Shown: positions 1-7,577 of the stretch, one piece after another
Layout of the letters: the number at the start of each line of letters is the position of its first letter
Position numbering within the stretch: the stretch's first letter is position 1
Assembly: GCA_003153855.1 (NCBI GenBank)
Contig: PMBM01000140.1
Coordinates: 1-14,168 of the forward strand
Direction: 5' to 3'
Source: Propionibacteriaceae bacterium
Lineage (GTDB): Bacteria; Actinomycetota; Actinomycetes; Propionibacteriales; Propionibacteriaceae
Length of the DNA stretch: 14,168 nt
The notes under the pieces: generated by a model
Told to the model about the DNA's origin: nothing
Database searches by the model: none
What the model saw: only the letters and a program-made list of their open reading frames with translations
Program-made: the position numbers and the translations under genes

Positions 1-240
1 ATCCAGGAGCAGGCCGCGTCCTCGACGATCGGCATCGAGCAGCTGAAGTCGGCGTTCGCGAACATCTACGCGACCATGGACTCGATCGACGAGTTCAAGC
101 TCCGCGCGCTCGACAACATGGCTCAGACGATCGGCGTCCTCGAGAACGAGGTCTCCAAGTCCCGCGACTACCTGGACCGCGCGCAGCGCAGCCAGCCCGT
201 GATCCCGGGCACCGAGCTCAACGTCGACACCGCGCACTGA
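1..240 (+). CDS. telA: TelA-family (toxic anion resistance) protein, C-terminal end, partial
   Basis: The window opens inside this gene; 79 codons remain before the TGA at 238-240. The visible part is helical, and its pattern (SSTIGIEQLKSAFANIYATM, then a DEFK..ALDNMAQTI stretch) resembles the conserved C-terminal end of TelA/KlaA proteins as I recall them, which are usually 350-400 residues, so about four fifths lies upstream. TelA proteins are cytosolic coiled-coil proteins linked to tellurite and other stress resistance; their biochemical role is not well defined. The last residues (QPVIPGTELNVDTAH) look like an unstructured tail. The next gene begins 19 bases downstream on the same strand, so this is the first visible member of the long + strand transcription unit. 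The family call rests on remembered sequence pattern over a short fragment. Confidence 0.75.
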   Translation: MQEQAASSTIGIEQLKSAFANIYATMDSIDEFKLRALDNMAQTIGVLENEVSKSRDYLDRAQRSQPVIPGTELNVDTAH

Positions 241-259
241 ACGGAGAACGCGATCTTCG

Positions 260-814
260 ATGGGTCTGTTCGACTGGCTGAAGGGCGACCAGCAGGAGCC
301 TGCCCCGCAGCAGGCTCCGCTCGACGCTCCCCCGACGCCTGAGCAGATCGCAGACTCGCTCGCCAAGGTCGACCAGCTGGCCGCGGACGGGAACGTACCG
401 CCGGCCGTCCTCAGCCGTGTCCATCGCGTCACCCGACGCCTCCGCGAGACCTTGCCGCGCATGCGCAACGCCGGCCTCGACTCGGCCGAGCAGTACTCGT
501 TGATGGCCACCGCGACCGACTACCTTCCGGAAGCGCTGAACTCCTACCTGCGGCTCCCGCGCGACTGGGCCGACAGCCGACCGATCGAGGGCGCCAAGAC
601 GTCCCTGCTCGTCCTGGTGGACCAGCTGGACCTGCTGGGCTCGACCGTCGACAAGATGTACGACGCCGTGCTCCAGGCCGACGCCCAGGCGCTCATCGCC
701 CACGGGCGCTTCCTGCAGGAGAAGTTCGGCCACGCGCCGACCACCGCACCCAAGGCACCCGCCGGGCCCCGCCAGAGCATCGGCCCCGTCAACCCGCTCG
801 ACCTGGAGGTCTGA
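260..814 (+). CDS. small helical protein of unknown function, between telA and the AAA+ gene
   Basis: 184 residues, no signal peptide, membrane segment or enzyme motif. It starts with a short amphipathic segment (MGLFDWLKG), then a Pro/Gln-rich linker to about residue 27, then a mostly helical body (about 28-165), and ends in an Ala/Pro-rich tail. The body has many heptad-like Leu positions (LDSAEQYSLMATATDYLPEA; LLVLVDQLDLLGSTVDKMYD), suggesting a helical bundle. The start is the first ATG after the upstream stop; a GGAG lies 13 bases before it, farther than ideal. The next gene begins 5 bases after the stop, so the two are surely cotranscribed. I recognise no named family. Its place between a TelA gene and an AAA+ gene suggests a dedicated partner of one of them (inference). 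The MGLFDWLK start could be a membrane-surface anchor, but this is untested. Confidence 0.85.
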   Translation: MGLFDWLKGDQQEPAPQQAPLDAPPTPEQIADSLAKVDQLAADGNVPPAVLSRVHRVTRRLRETLPRMRNAGLDSAEQYSLMATATDYLPEALNSYLRLPRDWADSRPIEGAKTSLLVLVDQLDLLGSTVDKMYDAVLQADAQALIAHGRFLQEKFGHAPTTAPKAPAGPRQSIGPVNPLDLEV

Positions 815-819
815 ACCAC

Positions 820-2712
820 GTGACCACGCTCCGCTCTGCCCTCGACCAGCTCGCCGCCGCGGCACGGGCCGCCGGGCTCGACGAGCGCGCCGCCCGCACC
901 GAGGGACTGCAGCTGGCTGCCTCCGTCGCCGAACCTGCCCGCGGGGCGTTCAAGGCCTGGGGCGACGAGACCGGCGAGACCGGTGGTGCGCAGGCCTTCT
1001 TCGAGGCCGCCTCGAAGGGCCGCCGGTACCGCTCCGGACCCACTGTTCTGATGTCGGCTCTGGGTTCTGGTGACCCGAAGCACGCCGCGGCGTACGCAGA
1101 CGCCCTCGGCGCCGTCGCCGCCGCAGCCTGTCTCCTCGGCGAGCCGCACCCGCAGGTCGCGGGCTCGGCAGCCGCGGCCACCGCGGCCCAGCGCTCGGCG
1201 ATCTACCAGGGCAGCCCCTTCAAGGTCCCGCCCGGGTCGACCCCCGGCGCCTTCGACGGGCTCCCCGGAGGACCGCCGAGGAGTACGCCCTCAGCTCCGG
1301 CCGTCCCCGTACAGAGCTCACCCGCCAGCCCGAGCGCCACCCCGACCGCGGACCCGACCGGCGAGACGTTCATCGAGCACATGGCGGGGCGCAGCCGCGA
1401 GGCGGCCGACCAGATGGGCGACTTCGCCAAACGGGCGCCGGGCATCCTCTCCGGCGTCTTCGACCAGCTGCGCACCTCGCAGGAGCGAATGCGCCAGGCC
1501 GGCATGCAGCCGCAGGGCGACCTGACACCCCTGGCCACCAACCCGTTCGACCTCTCCGGCATCGACCCGCACGCGCCGGGCGCCTTCCCGGATCTGCAGA
1601 GCTACCGCTCCGTACCGACGACACCGGCGGCCCCGGTCACGCCGGGCGCGCCGGCTGCTCCGGGCGATCCCGCGGCGGCGTCAGCGCCCACCGAGACGCA
1701 GGCCGACCCGAGCGCCCCGGCCAAGGAACCCGAGCCGGAGGTACCGGCGAAGTCGCTCGAGGAGCTCCTCGCCGAGCTCGACGGCCTGGTCGGTCTCCAG
1801 AGGGTCAAGGACGAGATCCACAAGCAGTCGGCGATCCTGCGCGTCCAGGGGCTCCGTGCCAAGGCGGGACTCATCGACCCGACGATCACGCGCCACCTGA
1901 TCTTCGTCGGCAACCCCGGAACCGGAAAGACGACGGTGGCGCGGCTCGTCGCCGGCATCTACCGCGCGCTCGGCCTGTTGTCCAAGGGCCAGCTCGTCGA
2001 GGTCGACCGCTCGGAGCTTGTCGCCGGCTACCTCGGGCAGACCGCGATCAAGACCACCGAGGTGTGCGCCAAGGCCAAGGGCGGCGTCCTGTTCATCGAC
2101 GAGGCCTATTCGCTCGCCGGCGACCAGTACGGCGAGGAGGCCATCAACACCCTCGTGAAGGAGATGGAGGACAACCGTCAGGACCTCGTCGTCATCGTCG
2201 CGGGCTACCCGCGCCCCATGACGAAGTTCATCGACGAGAACCCCGGGCTGAACAGCCGGTTCCGTACGACCATCGAGTTCGACGACTACACCGACGACGA
2301 GCTGATCGGCATCTTCAGCGGCATGGCGAGCAAGGCCGACTACGACATCGACGACGACGTGATCACGGCGTTCAAGGTGCAGCTCGCGCGGCAGGCGCGC
2401 GACGAGACGTTCGGCAACGGCCGGTTCGCCCGCAACGTTTTCGAGGCGGCCATCGGCCATCAGGCCTGGCGGCTGCGCGACATCTCCGAGCCGACGCTCG
2501 AGCAGCTGCGGAAGCTCCAGCCGGAGGACCTCGCGGCCGAGCAGGCCCAGGCTCCCGTCGACTGGCCGGGCGCGGTGACGACTCCCGCGCCCGCGGATCC
2601 GGCTGCCGACGAGCCAGAGGCGACCGATGAGACCGTCCCTGGCGCTGTGGGGCCCGCCTCGGCGTGGCCACGACCTGAACCCACGGCGCCGGCTCCCGAG
2701 GAGAGCGCGTGA
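820..2712 (+). CDS. AAA+ ATPase, CbbX/SpoVK type, with long N-terminal extension
   Basis: 630 residues from a GTG start; TGGAGGT at 804-810 sits nine bases before it and supports this start. Residues 1-130 form an Ala-rich helical region, 131-310 is mostly disordered Pro/Ala/Thr linker with a short helical island (about 183-228), 311-565 is the AAA+ domain, and the last 60 residues are again disordered. ATPase motifs are intact: Walker A GNPGTGKT (364-371), pore-loop-like YLGQT (404-408), Walker B GGVLFIDEA (421-429), sensor 1 region VIVAGY (458-463), arginine finger in GLNSRF (476-481), sensor 2 region GNGRFARNVFE (532-542). This motif set is typical of the CbbX/SpoVK group, which also supplies the C-terminal domain of type VII secretion EccA. 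These are hexameric remodelling motors. No ESX genes are present, so a secretion role is not supported; a remodeller for a TelA, kinase or VWA partner is inference. The stop overlaps the next GTG start by four bases. Confidence 0.9.
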   Translation: MTTLRSALDQLAAAARAAGLDERAARTEGLQLAASVAEPARGAFKAWGDETGETGGAQAFFEAASKGRRYRSGPTVLMSALGSGDPKHAAAYADALGAVAAAACLLGEPHPQVAGSAAAATAAQRSAIYQGSPFKVPPGSTPGAFDGLPGGPPRSTPSAPAVPVQSSPASPSATPTADPTGETFIEHMAGRSREAADQMGDFAKRAPGILSGVFDQLRTSQERMRQAGMQPQGDLTPLATNPFDLSGIDPHAPGAFPDLQSYRSVPTTPAAPVTPGAPAAPGDPAAASAPTETQADPSAPAKEPEPEVPAKSLEELLAELDGLVGLQRVKDEIHKQSAILRVQGLRAKAGLIDPTITRHLIFVGNPGTGKTTVARLVAGIYRALGLLSKGQLVEVDRSELVAGYLGQTAIKTTEVCAKAKGGVLFIDEAYSLAGDQYGEEAINTLVKEMEDNRQDLVVIVAGYPRPMTKFIDENPGLNSRFRTTIEFDDYTDDELIGIFSGMASKADYDIDDDVITAFKVQLARQARDETFGNGRFARNVFEAAIGHQAWRLRDISEPTLEQLRKLQPEDLAAEQAQAPVDWPGAVTTPAPADPAADEPEATDETVPGAVGPASAWPRPEPTAPAPEESA

Positions 2713-3992
2713 GCACCACCCCGACCGGGACGACCACAGCCCCACAGGCGCCGACCGCTCCTCCCACGAGTACGACGGTGGTGCCGACGCGTACGGGGTC
2801 GACCGCTCCCGTCCTCGTACACAACACTCCGACCCCCCGGCTCATCCGTGGGCTGCGCAACGCACTCGTCATCGTCCTGCTGCTCTTCGCAGGGCTGACG
2901 CTGTTCGCGACAGCGGCACCGGAGATGGCCCTCGGCTCGTCGGCCGCCGACATCTCCCTCGGCCAGCAGCTGCGCGGCGCACGCGCCACGCTCGCCGAGG
3001 CCGACCGGAAGGCGTCCGTGGCGTTCCTCGCTCCGGCGACCGCATCCGCGAACGGCGAGTGGACCGACTACCAGTCGACGATCGACCAGGTCTCCGGGAT
3101 GCTGCTCAAGGCGGCGGCGGACCACCCTGACGACGCCGACGAGCTCGCGACCGTACAGACGCAGATCAGCGACTACCGGCGGTCGGTGGACGCCGCGTGG
3201 ACGCTCGCCGGCACCGGGTCCGCCGCGGGCCCTTCTCAGTTCGTGTCAGCCGGGACCAAGCTCGATGCCCCGCTGCAGACCCTGGCTACCCTCGCCCAGG
3301 AGAGCGACAGCCGCGTCGGTACGGGTCCTAGCTGGCACATCGGCCCCTGGGCGGTGGCTGCCGGGTGGATCGCCGTCGCGAGTCTCGTCCTGAGCTCGTT
3401 CCTGGTCGCCCGCCGTACGCATCGTGTCCTCAACATCGGGCTCAGCGCCGGCCTGCTGCTCGTCCTCGGGGCGGCAGCCCTCGCCGCTCAGGCGAACGCG
3501 GTCGTCCAGGACTCGATGACCGCCGTGACGACGACATCGCTCGCCTCGGCACGGATCAACGTGGACACCCAGACCACGGCCGAGCAGACCAAGGCCGCCG
3601 AGGACCGTACGTTGCTGCAGCCCGCCCTCGGGACTGCATCGTGGACCACGCTCAACACCTCGATGACGGCGATGCTCGCCTCGTTGCCTGACGTGGGCGA
3701 GAAGAGCTACCAGACGTCGTTGTGGACCGCGTACACGACCGCCCGCGCCTCCGTGACGCCCACGGCTGAGAACGCCAAGACCCAGGGACGTACGACGACG
3801 CTGACCCCGCTCGTTGCGTTCTCGACATCGGCCAAGGGACTGGCCGGTACGGACGCGTCCGTGGCCACGACGACGCTGACCACCGCCCAGCGCACGCAGC
3901 TACCCCTCGGGATCGCCGCATCCGTCGCCGCGGTGCTGGCCCTCTTCTCAGCGGTCTGGGGCCTCAGCCGCCGCCTGGCCGAGTACGTCTGA
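2709..3992 (+). CDS. four-helix membrane protein with two large extracytoplasmic domains, GlnX-like receptor candidate
   Basis: 427 residues from a GTG start in a GTGA overlap with the preceding stop, with GAGGAGAG (2698-2705) upstream. A Thr/Pro-rich cytosolic tail (1-45) is followed by four hydrophobic segments at about 51-70, 213-233, 241-261 and 399-419. Basic residues (RLIRGLR, ARRTHR, SRR) flank the inner ends, so the positive-inside rule puts both termini inside and two domains of about 140 residues (71-212 and 262-398) outside. Both domains are predicted helical, like four-helix-bundle sensor domains of chemoreceptors and histidine kinases. It lies two genes upstream of the PknG-type kinase. 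In mycobacteria and corynebacteria pknG is preceded by glnH and by glnX, a membrane protein, and this gene has the size and position expected of glnX. The GlnX relationship is inferred from topology and context, not from a sequence match I could verify. Confidence 0.85.
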   Translation: MSTTPTGTTTAPQAPTAPPTSTTVVPTRTGSTAPVLVHNTPTPRLIRGLRNALVIVLLLFAGLTLFATAAPEMALGSSAADISLGQQLRGARATLAEADRKASVAFLAPATASANGEWTDYQSTIDQVSGMLLKAAADHPDDADELATVQTQISDYRRSVDAAWTLAGTGSAAGPSQFVSAGTKLDAPLQTLATLAQESDSRVGTGPSWHIGPWAVAAGWIAVASLVLSSFLVARRTHRVLNIGLSAGLLLVLGAAALAAQANAVVQDSMTAVTTTSLASARINVDTQTTAEQTKAAEDRTLLQPALGTASWTTLNTSMTAMLASLPDVGEKSYQTSLWTAYTTARASVTPTAENAKTQGRTTTLTPLVAFSTSAKGLAGTDASVATTTLTTAQRTQLPLGIAASVAAVLALFSAVWGLSRRLAEYV

Positions 3993-4002
3993 AGGGACGC
4001 GC

Positions 4003-5160
4003 ATGGACACCGCACCCAACGCGCCCGGAAAGATCGGCACCCCGGTCGACGTCCAGGCCGCGATGACCTACCTCGGCCTGCTCGGCGGGTGGATCACGGG
4101 GCGTCGCGCCGAGCTCGACGCGCTCGACGCCACGATCCTGGACTCGCCGGACCGTGCCCAGCTCACCAACGACATGATGCTGTCGCTGTCGGTCTGGCAG
4201 GCGATCAAGAACCGGTACGACCTGTTGCTGGCCACATGGGACTCCGGACGCGTCGGTCCGACCGAGCAGCTACGGCTCTCCGCGCTCATCTGGGGCCACC
4301 TCGACGACACGCTCCCCGACTCGGGCTCGCCGACGCCCAGCTCCGCCGCGATCAGCGGGCTGTCCGTCTCGCTGCCCGAGGCGTGCCGGCTGAGCGACGC
4401 GATGGCGGGGCAGCTCCGCAGCCGGCTCAACCGCAACCCGCAGTCCGACCAGCTGGCCGGGAGGTTGCGCGACCTTCGGGCGCAGGTGGAACGGCTTCGC
4501 GACCAGGCCAAGCTCGAACCACCCGCTACGCAGCCAGCCGTCCTGGCACAGGTCGAGGACATCTCGGCGCGCACCGAGGACCTCGGGCAGAAGGCGGACC
4601 GGGGCGGCGACATCGGTGGCCTGCTCGGCCCGCTCGAGATCCGCGCAGCCACCATGGAGCGCGACCTCATCGTCGGGAACACGAAGCGGCGCCAGGCGCA
4701 GGACAAGCTGGCCCGTGCGCGTGAGCTGCGCGAGGCGCTTGAGCTGCGGGAGAAGGCGCTCAGCGACCTCGTGGCGCAGGCCGTCGCGTCCGTGACACCG
4801 GCGCCGAAGTACGCCGTACCCAACGTGGACGCACTCGGCCCCGTACCGAGCAGTGCCTCTCTGCTCGACGGGTACCTTGGAAAGCTCGGGGCGGTGAGCA
4901 GAGCGATGCAGGTGGTCCAGGACGCGTACTCCACAGCGCTGGACGAACGCACGGCTCTCGCGAACCGGCTCACCCAAGAGGTCAGCACCGCACAGCGGGC
5001 GGGTGTCGCCAGCGATGCGGACGTGGCTGCGCTGGGCACGGTGATCGAGTCGTTCCTGGCTCGACGACCCGCACCCACGCAGGTCGTCGCATCTCTGATC
5101 GACGCCTACGCCGGGGCCGTACGGATGTTGACCGCGTCAGAACAAGGAGGTCAGTCGTGA
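4003..5160 (+). CDS. cytosolic alpha-helical protein of unknown function, upstream of pknG
   Basis: 385 residues, ATG start six bases after a good ribosome binding site (GAAGGG, 3991-3996). There is no signal peptide, lipobox or membrane segment, so it should be cytosolic. It is helical and charged: a helical N-terminal region (about 15-150), a coiled-coil-like centre (about 151-262, with runs such as LRDLRAQVERLRDQAKLE and KLARARELREALELREKA), and a helical C-terminal region (about 285-378). I recognise no catalytic motif or named domain. In the mycobacterial pknG operon this slot holds glnH, a periplasmic amino-acid-binding lipoprotein; this gene is clearly not that. The stop overlaps the GTG start of the kinase by four bases, so translation of the two is probably coupled. 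A scaffold or adaptor between membrane protein and kinase is a plausible guess from position and structure only. Confidence 0.85.
   Translation: MDTAPNAPGKIGTPVDVQAAMTYLGLLGGWITGRRAELDALDATILDSPDRAQLTNDMMLSLSVWQAIKNRYDLLLATWDSGRVGPTEQLRLSALIWGHLDDTLPDSGSPTPSSAAISGLSVSLPEACRLSDAMAGQLRSRLNRNPQSDQLAGRLRDLRAQVERLRDQAKLEPPATQPAVLAQVEDISARTEDLGQKADRGGDIGGLLGPLEIRAATMERDLIVGNTKRRQAQDKLARARELREALELREKALSDLVAQAVASVTPAPKYAVPNVDALGPVPSSASLLDGYLGKLGAVSRAMQVVQDAYSTALDERTALANRLTQEVSTAQRAGVASDADVAALGTVIESFLARRPAPTQVVASLIDAYAGAVRMLTASEQGGQS
5144..5150 (+). promoter_or_regulatory. strong ribosome binding site of the PknG-type kinase
   Basis: AAGGAGG is a near-perfect anti-16S match, six bases before the GTG at 5157 and inside the last codons of the upstream gene. 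It fixes the kinase start at the GTGA overlap and is the strongest Shine-Dalgarno site I noticed in the window. Confidence 0.8.
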
Positions 5161-7577
5161 GATGTCTCCAGCCGGGGTGCACCGGTTCGATCGTCGACGG
5201 CTACTGCGACGTGTGCGGCATGCCCTCGCCGGGCGGCGCGCACTCGGCCGCCGCCGCATCCGTGACGCCACAAGGGATTCCGATGGGCCCCGGCCCATCC
5301 CCACGCCCTCTGCCCGTCGCCCCCGTACCGAGCACCGGCATCCCCCAGGCCCCGCCGGCCAAGGTCCCGACGGGCCGCTGTCGCATGCCCGGATGTCCCG
5401 GGAGCATCATCGACGGCTACTGCGACGTGTGCGGGTCGCCGGCAGGCGCCACTGAGGCGTCGAGCGCTCCGCGCTCCCCCAGCACCGGGCATACCTCGGT
5501 CACGCGCGCCTCGAGCCTGCTGAGCTCGACCGCTCTCGGTTCCGCCCGAGCCGGCGCCGCCGCGAGCCGCTCGACGAAACGGATCCGAGACACGGCCAAG
5601 AGGCTGCGCGCGGCGCGACTGGGCGCCGGCCTCACCTCCGTACCGCCCGCTCCGTACGTCGACCCTGAGACCGCGGTCATGAAGGACCCGACGATCCCCG
5701 AGGACAAGAGGATCTGTCCGCACTGCGGCTCGCCCGTCGGCCAGTCGCACGACGACGACGGCGGCCGTCTCGAGGGCTTCTGCCCCAAGTGCCAGAAGCC
5801 GTACTCCTTCACTCCCAAGCTCAAGTCCGGCGATCTCGTGGCCGGACAGTACGAGGTGCAGGGCGCCCTCGCCCACGGCGGCATGGGCTGGATCTACCTC
5901 GCGCGCGACAAGAACGTCTCCGACCGCTGGGTCGTGCTCAAGGGCCTGCTCAACGTGGGCGACGCCGACGCGCTGGCCTCGGCGATCGCCGAGCAGCAGT
6001 TCCTGGCCCAGGTCGAGAACCCGCTGATCGTCGAGATCTACAACTTCGTCGAACACGACGGCGGTGGATACATCGTCATGGAGTACGTGGGTGGCCGGTC
6101 GCTCAAGGAGCTGCTCAAGCAGCGCCTCGCGTCGAACAGCGGCATGTACGACGCACTGCCCGTCGACTGGGCACTCGCGTACATCCACGAGGCGCTCCCG
6201 GCCTTCAGCTACCTCCACGACCAGCACCTGCTGTACTGCGACTTCAAGCCTGACAACCTGCTGCAGATCGGCGACTCGATCAAGCTGATCGACCTCGGCG
6301 GCGTACGTCGCATGGACGACGACGACTCGTCCATCTTCGGCACGGCGGGCTACCAGGCACCCGAGGTCGCGTCGATCGGGCCGTCCGTGGCGAGCGACAT
6401 CTACACGATCGGGCGCACCCTGCTCGTGCTCTGCGCGGAGTTCCGCGGCTACCAGACCACGTACGAGTTCACGCTGCCGCCGGTCGACGAGATGCCGCTG
6501 TTCGCCGAGTACGACTCGCTGTTCCGGCTGCTGCTCAAGTGCTGCGCCGCCGACCCGGCGGATCGCTTCGTCTCCGCGGACGAGCTGCGCGTACAGCTGC
6601 TCGGCGTGCTGCGCGAGGTTGTCGGCTCGATGCACGCCGGCATCGCGCAGACCTCGGCCACGTCGTTGCTGTTCGAGCCCCCGTCGGTGACGGGCGACAC
6701 GTTCGACTGGACGCAGCTGCCGAAGCTGAAGCCCGACACGACCGACCCCCAGTACGCGTGGCTCAGCGCGATCAACTACACCGACCCCGCCCAACGGCTG
6801 ACGGCCCTCGACTCGGCGCCGCAGGCCACCGCCGAGGTGCTGCTCGCGAAGGCCGAGGCGGCCCTGGAGATGGACAACCAGCGGCTCGTACGGCAGTACG
6901 TGAACGAGCTGCTCGCGGCCGACCCGTGGGAGTGGCGTGCCGTCTGGATCTCGGGCGTCCTCGCGATGAAGCTGGGCGACTGGCGCAACGCGCAGTCGGC
7001 GTTCAACGCCGTGTACGGGCAGGTGCCCGGGGAGCTGGCGCCGAAGATCGCCCTCGCGGTCGCGTGCGAGGAGGGCGGGGAACCGGCGATCGCCGAGAAC
7101 CTCTACCTCATCTGCGCGTCCACCGACGCGAACTACGTCACGCCGGCGGCGTTCGGACTGGCCAGGCTCCGTGCGAAGCGCCACGACCTGCAGGGCACGC
7201 TCGATGCGCTCGACATGGTGCCGCCGACGAGCCGCGGCTACCTCGAGTCGCGCCGCCTCGAGGCCGAGCACCTGCTGGGCTTCGGCTCCGGGCTCCCGGA
7301 CCTGCAGCGCGCGATGACCGCGACCCACAACGCTCGCCTGGACGCGCTCACGCAAGCCAGGATCGACGTCGACATCTACGAGCGCGCGCTCGATGTCGTG
7401 GCGACGCACGGCGCGCAGGCGACCACCACGCTGGGCACGGTGCCGGCCACGCCCGTGGCGCTGCGGGAGCGGCTGGAGTTCGCCTACCGGCGACTGGCCG
7501 TCCTGGAACCCGAGTCGCCTGTACGGGTGCAGCTGGTCGAGAAGGCGAACCGAACGAGGAAGTGGAGCCTGCTGTGA
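5157..7577 (+). CDS. pknG: PknG-type serine/threonine protein kinase with two extra N-terminal zinc ribbons and C-terminal TPR domain
   Basis: 806 residues, cytosolic (mycobacterial PknG is about 750). Order: two near-identical Cys4 ribbons (Cys 3/8/17/20 and 75/80/89/92), a low-complexity linker, a rubredoxin-like site (Cys 187/190/209/212), the kinase domain (about 226-490), and helical TPR-like repeats (about 535-800). The rubredoxin Cys spacing (3, 19, 3) and the distance from its last Cys to the ATP-binding Lys262 (50 residues) match M. tuberculosis PknG (Cys106/109/128/131, Lys181). Other kinase elements: glycine loop AHGGMGWIY (239-247), probable helix-C Glu279, catalytic loop YCDFKPDN with Asp362 and Asn367, DLG in place of DFG (Asp379), and APE (401-403). 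Cys instead of Arg before Asp362 makes it a non-RD kinase, as in PknG. PknG controls central nitrogen/2-oxoglutarate metabolism by phosphorylating FHA proteins (GarA/OdhI); none is encoded here. A PP2C phosphatase gene follows with a four-base overlap. Confidence 0.95.
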   Translation: MRCLQPGCTGSIVDGYCDVCGMPSPGGAHSAAAASVTPQGIPMGPGPSPRPLPVAPVPSTGIPQAPPAKVPTGRCRMPGCPGSIIDGYCDVCGSPAGATEASSAPRSPSTGHTSVTRASSLLSSTALGSARAGAAASRSTKRIRDTAKRLRAARLGAGLTSVPPAPYVDPETAVMKDPTIPEDKRICPHCGSPVGQSHDDDGGRLEGFCPKCQKPYSFTPKLKSGDLVAGQYEVQGALAHGGMGWIYLARDKNVSDRWVVLKGLLNVGDADALASAIAEQQFLAQVENPLIVEIYNFVEHDGGGYIVMEYVGGRSLKELLKQRLASNSGMYDALPVDWALAYIHEALPAFSYLHDQHLLYCDFKPDNLLQIGDSIKLIDLGGVRRMDDDDSSIFGTAGYQAPEVASIGPSVASDIYTIGRTLLVLCAEFRGYQTTYEFTLPPVDEMPLFAEYDSLFRLLLKCCAADPADRFVSADELRVQLLGVLREVVGSMHAGIAQTSATSLLFEPPSVTGDTFDWTQLPKLKPDTTDPQYAWLSAINYTDPAQRLTALDSAPQATAEVLLAKAEAALEMDNQRLVRQYVNELLAADPWEWRAVWISGVLAMKLGDWRNAQSAFNAVYGQVPGELAPKIALAVACEEGGEPAIAENLYLICASTDANYVTPAAFGLARLRAKRHDLQGTLDALDMVPPTSRGYLESRRLEAEHLLGFGSGLPDLQRAMTATHNARLDALTQARIDVDIYERALDVVATHGAQATTTLGTVPATPVALRERLEFAYRRLAVLEPESPVRVQLVEKANRTRKWSLL
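5163..5435 (+). repeat. duplicated zinc-ribbon coding unit inside pknG
   Basis: Two 19-residue units, encoded at 5163-5219 and 5379-5435, share 15 of 19 residues, including all four Cys, and follow the pattern C-x4-C-x-G-S-I-x-D-G-Y-C-D-V-C-G. The stretch coding DGYCDVCG is identical at DNA level in both copies. They are separated by about 53 residues of Pro/Ala/Gly-rich linker. This looks like a tandem domain duplication. Confidence 0.8.

Noticed and set aside
820..2712. AAA+ protein as EccA of a type VII secretion system
   Set aside because: The ATPase domain type fits, but the N-terminal region does not look like EccA TPRs and no ESX components are in the window.
1681..2745. 354-codon - strand frame over the AAA+ domain
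   Set aside because: It is the antisense shadow of a gene with complete AAA+ motifs.
5151..7409. 752-codon open frame on the - strand across pknG
   Set aside because: It is antisense to a gene with intact kinase motifs; its product is Arg/Val/Leu/Asp-rich with no domain. Long antisense frames are normal in high-GC DNA.
6539..7573. Upstream extension of the phosphatase frame to an 801-residue protein
   Set aside because: The extension is an out-of-frame Arg/Gly/Ala-rich reading of the kinase TPR region; the GTG at 7574 has a ribosome binding site and a GTGA overlap.
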